A stretch of DNA of 64,000 bases from Nematopogon swammerdamellus (taxonomy: Eukaryota > Arthropoda > Insecta > Lepidoptera > Adelidae): NCBI GenBank assembly GCA_946902875.1, contig OX336354.1, forward strand, positions 10,784,317 through 10,848,316, in the 5' to 3' direction. A program made the position numbers and the translations under genes. Every line of letters begins with the position of its first letter. The first letter of the stretch is position 1. A model generated the notes under the pieces. It was not told the DNA's origin, ran no database searches, and saw only the letters and a list, made by a program, of their open reading frames with translations. Shown piece by piece: positions 57,901 to 64,000 of the stretch.

Positions 57901-60900
57901 GAGAGGGGTCTTTGGCTCTGTCGACTGTACCATTGGTCTCTCGACACAGCCACCACTGTTGGTTGAAATAAAAAAAAAAAAAGTTTTGGAATAGCAGCTG
58001 TGAACGTTTACAAAGAACTTCACCGTTACCTTGGCCATCATGAGTAGTTTCTTAGACTTGATCTTGCCGCGCGTGCGTATCAGCTCTGTGAGGCTCGTCA
58101 GGTAGGCGATCAGCTTCTTCTGCTCGGCCGTAGGCGGGTCCCACGTGGGGTCGAGCTCCATCGCTCGGCTGAAGCATTCCAGTGCGGAGGAGTACTGCTC
58201 GCAGTACTTGTGCGCCTGGGGGGTGTGGACGTGGAACTCTCATATTTGCATCATCTTAACTATTATAAAAGGCAACGTCTGTCTGTTTGATTTACATAGA
58301 ATTAGACATATCTCGGGAGAGTTATGGGCCATGTATCATCACAATATCTCTCCAAGAGGCTGAGGAGCAGTGGATGAAAATCATGCGCTAGGTGCGGGAC
58401 CGCACCAAATAAATCAAAGTGCGGGAATATGATAGCAGGTATAAAAATGGATTAATAGTTCTGTTATTATTAAACCTCGTTAAATGGTAAAATCGCATTA
58501 TGCGAAATTTGCATAACGCAATTTTACCTGGCATAAAATGGGGTATTAAGTACTGTAGTAAGAGAAAGGTTTTTTACGTTTTCATTGTTCTATTTCCAAC
58601 CATATTTTTCTATTTCCGAGTTTGACAAATGCATTTCCATCATAAGCACAAGATGATCTGTGGTTGGATTGTTTGTTATGTAAAACTGTAGATCCTTTCA
58701 CTTTAGGTGGTAGGGTAAAACGGCGCCTCGATAGACACCATGGCATTCAATGAAGGTAAGTGAAAATGGCTATGAAATGTGTATTGAGTACAAACAAACC
58801 AATTCAAGTAAAAGTGAAAAAAAAAATTTTAAACCTCAAAGAGAACGCAAAACTCACCACTCCTTTATTGTAATGCAAATCGGGTTGCCCTCTCGCGATC
58901 GGGTCCGACTCCGCTTGCTTATACGCGCTCATGCACAGCTTCAAGATGTCAAGGTCTTGCGTGACGACAAAGAACACGCATAAATACGCATTTCCGAGCA
59001 CGCACCACGACACCCCATCCTTTATGTCGAGCGCCACCGCTTCCTTAGCGAGCTCCACCGTGTGCTGAATGAGCTTCTTGCGTTCCGCAAGCGGAGTCGT
59101 CAGGTCATTGGTGGCCTCTTGACGCAGGATTATCGACAGGCTACGTAGAGTTACCTTCGTGCGGGCCTGAAAAAATACAGAAGCTTTGGTCGATACAAGT
59201 CGTGCTTATTCGACTTGTATCGACTTTTCACGACAAGATCTGTCTCAGCAGGAGGAAATTAATAAAATAAGGTTACATAATAAATAATTATATTAAATTA
59301 ACTTAATGTTAAAACCGGCCAAGTGCGAGTCGGACACGCGCACCGAGGTTACCGCACCACAAAAAAAAACATTGAAAAAAAAACATCTTTCTTGTATGGG
59401 AACCCCTTAATTTTTACTTTTTCTATTTTTTATTATTTGATGTTATAACCGCCATAATAACACATATTCTGTGAAAATTTCAACCTATTTATTACCTTCC
59501 AAAGACTGTATCAGGATCAGTTCACTAACAATGCTAGTGTTACTGTGTACAACATTGACTGAAAAAATTATATTCTGCAAAATGTACGCCTTCTGCACTT
59601 CAGAGAAAAATACAAGACAATAATAAAGTGACTCACCGTTTTCAGAGCGCCTTCGAAGCTACTTTTCGCCTCTTTAGTGTTAAAGTTCTTCCAGTAACAC
59701 TCTCCTAGCTCGTTCCACGCGTCAGCGAGGCGCGGGTTCAGCTTGACGGCCTTATTGAGCGCCTGGGTCGCTCGTGGGTCGTACTCATTCACCACGTTGT
59801 ACGTACGGCCCTTCATGTAGAGGAACCAGGCACGGTGCTCACCAGATAGCTTGTTTTCTGTTCATATACATCATAGTCACAAGGATAAGATGGTAATGAT
59901 GACAATGGGAAATGGTAGGTAATGATAATTTATTTTTAATGAACTGAATATTTTTTCTAACTTAAAATTATTTTTATTCAAGTGAAGTTTTTTTTATTGA
60001 ACTTAAAATTTTTTTGTTGAATTAAAATTTTTTTTTAATTGAACTTAAACTTTTTTTTATTGAATGAATAAATATTTTTATTGAATTTAACTTTTTTTAT
60101 GGAACTTAACATCACATTACACATTTGATGTCAGCCCATTACACCTTGTTCCTGTAGGTAATTATAATTTTGTCATATATGCGGACAAGCAGAAAATTGA
60201 CAAACTGGTCACCGTCTAGCTCGTGGAAGCTGTCGAGGAGCTTGTCCCGGTGCGTGCGGAGCAGACGCTGGCGGTCGGCGGCGGGCGGGCGAGGGTTCTG
60301 CTCGAAGTAGAAGTCCCGGAACGAGTAGAGCTCCTTCACACCGCTCTGAGTCGCAAAAGACACATGCTGATCATTAATTCTCCATGTTACTATCATCATC
60401 ATCATACAAGCTTACATTATATTACTTTCATATCTTAACCAGTAGACTTCTGGAAGGGCCGATCATCAAGCCGATATTTACAGCCGTCAAGACTCATATA
60501 ATTCTGAGTGACTGCTAAGTCATGCTGCAATGTATTTGATGAAAATCACTTATGAGTGTTTATTTTTTTATGGAAACTGGCACGGTTGGCTACATCACCT
60601 ACAACGTCCGTGATGTCAGCCCATAAAGTGTTAACCATAAATTAGTGATTCTAACGTGTTTTACTAAGAACAATTTATTTGTTTAAAAATGTTTTCTCTC
60701 CTGCAAAAAATTATTTCACTAAAATGTCTGTTACTGTATGTCTGTACTGTAACTCGACCTACACAATAAGCTTACCAGCAATTTGCGAGCTTGGAACCCC
60801 TCTATAAAGCCACACCCTCAAAGCGATTTATTAACCCTTAGGCTTAATAGGACACTGCAGACTAAACAAACACCTACACCAATTGGGCCTTAGTTTCCAC

Positions 60901-61750
60901 ACCGGTGTGCGTGCAGGTCCTGTATAAAGGAGGATGAAACGCCCATACACATCCTTTGTGAATGTGAAGTGCTCAGTCACAGTAAAAGCCGTATTCTTAA
61001 GGGTTATATGTTTAACCCATGCCAAATACAGGCACTCAAACCTAAGAATATAACTCGGTTCATAGCTTAAATCTGACTTGGGGTGAGCTCTAAACTGGGG
61101 AGAGATCACAATAGATATTCCTAGGTTGCAGTGACAACAGGGCTCGGGGGCCCTAACTCTAACACTTTAAATCTTAATCATAGTAATTTGAAATGGTTGG
61201 TAACCCTAGGTATAGGTCGTTCGTTCTAACCTATAGGTGCATGTCAAGCATTTGTATTAGAGAAATGCATTTGTGTGCGTACGTGTGTTCGTCTCAAGTT
61301 AGGCCGTCCACACACCTAGAGATTGATGATAAGTTGAACAGTTACTCCAGCCTATTCTTTCGGTGATTTCAAAGTTCAATCAATGAAGAACCTGCCAATT
61401 CCCCCTGTCCACAGCACACAAATTTCACAGTTCCACTCCCTAGCTTCGTTACATGAGACGATCAAGCACGCCTGTGACAACATTCTAGAGGTGTGTCCCC
61501 TTTAGAGCCGACTGAAGGTGACAAAGTGGACTATACGTACACAAGGCAGGGTTCAATCTTCAAAAAGACTGTGCGTGCGTCAGTAACGTAATGTCAACAC
61601 ACGGTGAAATTCTGAAAGAAGATTCGTAGAAAGTTCATAAATCGAACTGCGCAAAAGGATAAATAAGGGTTAGGGTCTGTGCGTAAGCGTATCTACCCAA
61701 AGTGTATCCAGCTTCTGCTCGTCCGTGGATTGTTCTGTCGCTTCAGTCAT
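51824..61750 (-). CDS. TTC5: TTC5/Strap, tetratricopeptide repeat protein 5, whole coding span
   Basis: Eight coding exons on the minus strand (61750-61697, 60345-60213, 59857-59637, 59166-58858, 58215-58030, 55918-55746, 53361-53217, 51943-51824) give 446 residues; human TTC5 has 440. TPR helices fill about residues 65-300 (for example LNPRLADAWNELGECYW and GVSWCVLGNAYL). The C-terminus is the TTC5 OB-fold, with VVPFTFALMDARQTCVGVTV, VIIGDTVAVPAP and MHLMVNGK. In vertebrates TTC5 is a p300/JMY stress cofactor and recognises nascent tubulin to trigger tubulin mRNA decay; those roles are carried over by homology. All junctions are GT-AG and in frame. The start is the first ATG, reading MTEATEQSTDEQKLDTLW. 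It converges on tsl2. Confidence 0.93.
52140..52385 (+). pseudogene. LINE 3' tail, decayed
   Basis: GTGTTTCCCGAATCCTTTAA, GCTAGACAGCCCGGCAACAG and TTGGTTTCGCAAGGAG match the Jockey-like 3' end seen at 57780-57900 and, inverted, at 13912-14010. In TTC5 intron 7. Confidence 0.8.
52388..52540. repeat. minisatellite (CAAAATGTTGAATTC-like)
   Basis: About nine irregular units of TGTTGAATTC or CGTTGAATTC joined by CAAAA. In TTC5 intron 7. Confidence 0.75.
53217..53361 (-). CDS. TTC5: TTC5 exon 7, OB-fold
   Basis: Reads TFALMDARQTCVGVTVYNWA to YNVRTGQT. VIIGDTVAVPAP is the family-typical strand-turn-strand. Acceptor TTGCACAG, donor GTAAGT. Confidence 0.93.
54318..54800 (+). repeat. GGGTTCCGTA-type repeat split by a SINE
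   Basis: GGGTTCCGTATCCGGTACGG and CTGTCTGTCCGTCCGTCTGT precede the SINE; CCGTCCGTCTGTCCGAGGCC and CTCTTGAACCGTAATTTGGT follow it. Inside hAT element 2. Confidence 0.8.
54398..54697 (-). repeat. SINE-A with target duplication, minus orientation
   Basis: The T run at 54398 is its poly(A); the tRNA-like head (box B complement GGATTCGAACC, box A complement CCACTCGGCCACC) is at the right end, with AGCGGCGGG at 54697. The repeated tract GTCTGTCCGTCCGTCTGTC lies on both sides, compatible with a target-site duplication of about 20 bp. The body is shorter than at 26992. Confidence 0.88.
55539..55677. mobile_element. GCGGCAGTAAATAATG-type MITE, left end missing
   Basis: TTTTAGAAAGAGACAATTCG to CATGATTTACTGCCGCGTAC; the outer left TIR is lost. 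It lies 69 bp from TTC5 exon 6, in intron 6. Confidence 0.78.
55746..55918 (-). CDS. TTC5: TTC5 exon 6, start of OB-fold
   Basis: SIDKKMLGEYGDPDYLFTSK to VVP, phase 0 in and phase 2 out (donor GTGAGT). LGKVVGSIHSERVVP begins the C-terminal OB-fold. Confidence 0.9.
56199..56372 (-). repeat. SINE-B 3' part, minus orientation
   Basis: Complement of GCACTGACACGGCACCTAG, TGGGCTGACATCACGGATGT and the SINE-B body up to TTGGTACCACCGCACC. In TTC5 intron 5. Confidence 0.78.
56380..57150. other. AT-rich intronic sequence, no gene seen
   Basis: Starts with an (AAATG)n run, then LINE-tail-like AT-rich DNA, possibly the 3' UTR of a minus-strand retroelement. No coding signal. In TTC5 intron 5. Confidence 0.4.
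57200..57640 (-). pseudogene. R1/Jockey-type LINE C-terminal (RNase H-adjacent) fragment
   Basis: Minus strand reads LLKFHRGQLRTAVGFLTGHC, PLNRHLFIIGVTDSPLCRGC, MAEDETATHVLLECPVVAEE and FLHFMKELG. LTGHCPLNRHLF followed by a C-x2-C-x-(E/D)ET-x2-H-x4-C knuckle is typical of the C-terminus of RNase H-bearing LINEs. It is 5'-truncated. Confidence 0.85.
57660..57980 (+). pseudogene. Jockey-like LINE 3' end, plus orientation
   Basis: Frame with HRFSKLFLCCTARVWNCLPA and SVFPESFNLGVFKCRINGLD, then a 3' UTR and an A12 tail. It is nearly the same as the minus-strand copy at 13816. It joins head-to-head with the fragment at 57200-57640. Confidence 0.85.
58030..58215 (-). CDS. TTC5: TTC5 exon 5, last TPR unit and linker
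   Basis: 62 codons, AHKYCEQYSSALECFSRAME to KIKSKKLLMMAK. It encodes the last TPR (ALECFSRAMELDPTWDPP) and the basic GKIKSKKL linker before the OB-fold. Acceptor CCCCCCAG, donor GTAACG. Confidence 0.93.
58665..58760 (+). repeat. SINE-B fragment, decayed
   Basis: TAAAACTGTAGATCCTTTCA, AGGTGGTAGGGTAAAACGGC and ATTCAATGAAGG. In TTC5 intron 4. Confidence 0.6.
58858..59166 (-). CDS. TTC5: TTC5 exon 4, middle TPR units
   Basis: 103 codons from ARTKVTLRSLSIILRQ to DLHYNKGV, phase 0 at both ends. It contains VSWCVLGNAYLCVFF and the SAYKQAE helix seen in TTC5 proteins. Acceptor TTTTTTCAG, donor GTGAGT. Confidence 0.93.
59311..59495 (-). repeat. GGGTTCCGTA-type repeat fragment
   Basis: AAAACCGGCCAAGTGCGAGT and ACACATATTCTGTGAAAATT match the terminal and inner modules seen at 18654 and 54318. 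In TTC5 intron 3. Confidence 0.65.
59637..59857 (-). CDS. TTC5: TTC5 exon 3, first TPR units
   Basis: Completes a Glu codon, then NKLSGEHRAWFLYMKGRTYN to SSFEGALKT. It contains the canonical TPR spacing ALNKAVKLNPRLADAWNELG. Acceptor GAACAG, donor GTGAGT. Confidence 0.93.
60213..60345 (-). CDS. TTC5: TTC5 exon 2
   Basis: Reads SGVKELYSFRDFYFEQ to SFHELD and ends in phase 1. LYSFRDxYFE is a TTC5 family hallmark just before the first TPR. Acceptor GACTCAG, donor GTGACC. Confidence 0.9.
60561..60625 (-). repeat. SINE-B 3' end fragment
   Basis: Complement of the SINE-B end: T run, TATGGAAACTGGCACGGTTG, GTGATGTCAGCCCATAA. In TTC5 intron 1. Confidence 0.75.
60800..61190 (+). pseudogene. LINE C-terminal remnant (zinc-knuckle end)
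   Basis: Broken frame, with KEDETPIHILCECEVLSHSK, SRILKGYMFNPCQIQALKPK and NITRFIA then stop, typical of the last residues of RNase H-bearing LINE ORF2. The 3' tail GTTGCAGTGACAACAGGGCT recurs at 50597. In TTC5 intron 1. Confidence 0.82.
61697..61750 (-). CDS. TTC5: TTC5 exon 1
   Basis: Eighteen codons, MTEATEQSTDEQKLDTLW, ending in phase 0 at donor GTAGAT. The acidic, poorly conserved N-terminus fits the family. Boundary support comes from the frame and from the next exon resuming with the conserved VKELYSFRD. Confidence 0.8.
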
Positions 61751-62479
61751 CTCGATGGTATTAGGCAGTACTTATGTGTTCCCAAAACAAATCGTTTTCT
61801 CCACAGCAAATATAACATTTGCTGATTTGGAAAGGATATTTTAGACAAATCTGGAAGCAAAACAAAAATTCAAAAATCCTTGGGAGTATTTTTTCTCCGC
61901 ACCATCTGTCAAACTGTCACTGTCACTGCGCTTGGGCACGTTGGTAGCAATGAAAGACTAGTTTACACGGTACGAGCAAGCAATTAAATAAACGGCATAG
62001 TGTTAGCTAGCACACATCCCGTTTTCTGTAAATAAAAGTGGTCGGTACGGTAATGATGATGAAAAACACGAGGAGCGTACAGATCGCGACGACAAATTAC
62101 GAAGGACTGCAAGCAAGCAAGGGGCGTATTGGAGCGATGCACGCGCGCAGATAGCAAACGAACCCGGTTTTTTTTCCCAGACTTAACCCTTTCCTCCTCC
62201 CCCCCGCGCCGTGCCGGCTGCCAACAGCGTACCATGCAATCATAACCACAGATCACTTAGTTACTTTCACAGCGCAACGTTTGCACGTAATAAAGATGCG
62301 AATTAATAATATTTATATATCGCAAAAAAGTTAAAATAAAAACCCTATTTTCTCAACATTCCCATTAAATACAGAAAAAAACTGCAATTATAAAAGTCTT
62401 AAAAGTATCTAACAACTTCGTTCGTTTCAACAGGTTTCGTTTGTGTCCGATATTTTTTGATAAGCGGGGCTAGAAGATT
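61751..62479. other. TTC5 upstream region
   Basis: This should hold the TTC5 promoter. No TATA box at a convincing position; a GC-richer patch lies at 62195-62235. No gene is seen on the other strand. Confidence 0.4.
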
Positions 62480-62630
62480 CCAATGTCCTTTCAGCGGGCT
62501 ACCTATTACAAAAGATAGAGCCCTCGGACAGACGGACAGACAGACGGCGGCGGCGGCGCGGCGGCGGCAGGACGGGGGCGCGGCGTAGGTTTAGTAATAG
62601 GGTAAGGAAAGGATACGGAACCCTAAAAAG
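62480..62630 (-). repeat. GGGTTCCGTA-type repeat fragment
   Basis: GCGGGCTACCTATTACAAAA, CCCTCGGACAGACGGACAGA and ATACGGAACCCTAAAA. A CGG-rich tract interrupts it at 62540-62580. Confidence 0.7.
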
Positions 62631-62671
62631 ATCGTTCTTGCGTGCGTGGCTTGCTTGTCACTTATACATAA

Positions 62672-63815
62672 CTAGCTGAGCCCGCGGCTCCGCTCGCGTG
62701 AAATTCGTATTTCAAAGAAGACAGTAAGTAACTGAGGGCGAGGCCGAAGGCCGAGCTGCGTTCAGGAAGACTATAAACCTTCTCGAAGAAAGTAAGTAAC
62801 TAAGGGCGAGGCCGAAGGCCGAGCTGCGTTCAGGAAGACGATAAACCTTATCTAAGAAAGTAATTAATTAAGGGCGAGGCCGAAGGCCGAGCTGCGTTCA
62901 GGAAAACTATAAACCTTCCCGAAGAAAGTAAGTAACAAAGAGCGAGGCCGAAGGCCGAGCTTCGTTCAAGAAGACTATAAACCTTCTTGAAGAAAGTAAG
63001 TAACAAAGGGCGAGGCCGAAGGACGAGCTGCGTTCAGGAAGACGATAAACCTTATCTAAGAAAGTAAGTAATTAAGGGCGAGGCCGAAGGCCGAGCTACA
63101 TTCAGGAAGACCATAAATATTCTCGAAGAAATTACGCAACTGAGGGCGAGATCGAAGGCCGAGCTGCGTTCAGGAAGACTATAAACCTTCTCGAAGAAAG
63201 CAAGTAACAAACGGCGAAGCCGAAGGCCGAGCTGCGTTCAGGAAGACGATAAACATTCTCGAAGACAGTAAGTAACTATGGGCGAAGCCGAAGGCCGAGC
63301 TGCGTTCAGGAAGAAGAGGATAAACCTTCTCGAAGAAAGTAAGTAAATGAGGGCGAGGCCCAAGGCCGAGCTGCGTTCAGGAAGACCATAAACCTTCTCG
63401 AAGAAAGTAAGTAACTGAGGGCGAGGCCGATAGGCCCGAGCTGTGTTCAGGAAGACGATAAACCATCTCTAAGAAAGAAAGTAATTAAGGGCGAGGCCGA
63501 AGGCCGAGCTGCGTTCAGGAAGAGGATAAACTTTTTCGATGAAAGTAAGTAACAAAGAGCGAGGCTGAAGGCCGAGCTGCGTTTAGGAAGACTATAAACC
63601 TTCTCTCGAAGAAAGTAAGTAACTGAGGGCGAGGCCGAAGGCCGAGCTCCGTTTAGGAAGAAGATAAACCATGGGTCAGGCCGAAGGCCGAGCTGCGTTA
63701 AGGAAGAGGATTAACCTTCTTGGTGAAAGTAAGTAACTATGGGCGCTAAGCTGCATTCTGGAATACAATAAACCTCCACGAAGAAAGTAAGTAACTAAGG
63801 GCGAGGCCACCGTCA
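62672..63815 (-). mobile_element. Helitron 3' end with 68-bp array
   Basis: CTAGCTGAGCCCGCGGCTCC preceded by A, then about sixteen units of the 68-bp repeat. Later units become irregular (insertions such as AAGAAGAGG). The 5' (TC) end was not found before the edge. Confidence 0.8.
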
Positions 63816-63819
63816 CACC

Positions 63820-64000
63820 CATCCCCCCCCCCCCCATTTATTTGTTTTGAGTAGCTATAATTATGATTTTCCTTTAAAAAACCGATATTTCCCATACAAT
63901 CTTTAACACTCCGTTTCCGTTTCTCCCCTCTCCCTCTCTCCCTCTCCCTCTCCCTCTCCCTCTCCCTCTCCCTCTCCCTCTCCCTCTCCATCTCCCTCTC
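63820..64000. repeat. poly(C) and (CCCTCT)n low-complexity tract at the window edge
   Basis: C12-13 at 63823-63835, then (CCCTCT)n from about 63925 to the end of the window. Its length beyond the edge is unknown. Confidence 0.9.

Noticed and set aside
63920..64000. Telomeric repeat
   Set aside because: The unit is CCCTCT, not the insect TTAGG; a simple-sequence tract.

Overview
The window is nuclear DNA of a moth or butterfly. The evidence is an AT-rich background with spliced genes in short GT-AG exons, an intron-bearing nuclear tRNA-Leu, lepidopteran-type non-autonomous Helitrons (5'-TC and CTAG-3' termini inserted between A and T), tRNA-headed SINEs, many fold-back MITEs and degenerate Jockey/R1-like LINEs. 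The species cannot be named from the sequence.

Genes. Three protein-coding genes can be assembled completely. Two are tandem, same-strand copies of torso-like (tsl), which encodes a secreted MACPF/perforin-domain protein. tsl1 has exons from 24716 to 33893 and tsl2 from 38876 to 45379. The two have the same five-exon plan, the same intron phases, and identical lengths for exon 4 (135 nt) and exon 5 (261 nt). tsl1 carries two complete versions of exon 4 (29457-29591 and 32219-32353), both phase 0 at each end. This suggests alternative, possibly mutually exclusive, splicing of the end of the MACPF domain. The third gene, TTC5/Strap (TPR repeats plus a C-terminal OB-fold), lies on the minus strand from 61750 to 51824 in eight coding exons and converges on tsl2. 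An intron-containing tRNA-Leu(CAA) lies at 23002-23116.

Layout. 1-23 kb: gene-poor, repeat-dominated sequence, including a 3.7 kb Helitron filled with about fifty 68-bp tandem units (6948-10667), nested SINE-in-MITE-in-palindrome DNA (12378-13381), and LINE fragments at 13.8-16.3 kb. 23-34 kb: tRNA-Leu, then tsl1 with SINE, MITE and LINE-tail insertions in its introns. 34-38.8 kb: spacer with a CpG-rich patch and MITEs. 38.9-45.4 kb: tsl2. 45.4-51.8 kb: spacer with a MITE abutting tsl2 and a GC-rich hAT-type element with an 8-bp target duplication. 51.8-61.8 kb: TTC5, with a second hAT-type element and LINE/SINE pieces in its introns. 61.8-64 kb: repeats, another 68-bp array and a (CCCTCT)n tract running off the edge.

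How the genes relate. In Drosophila, Tsl is a localized extracellular factor needed for Torso receptor activation at the embryo ends, with further roles in growth and developmental timing. Duplicate genes plus a duplicated exon could give this species three Tsl-type proteins from one locus. TTC5 is an unrelated housekeeping neighbour, known in vertebrates as a p300/stress cofactor and as the reader of nascent tubulin in tubulin mRNA autoregulation. Exon boundaries were set by hand from reading frame, splice signals and family similarity; no transcript or database comparison was possible.
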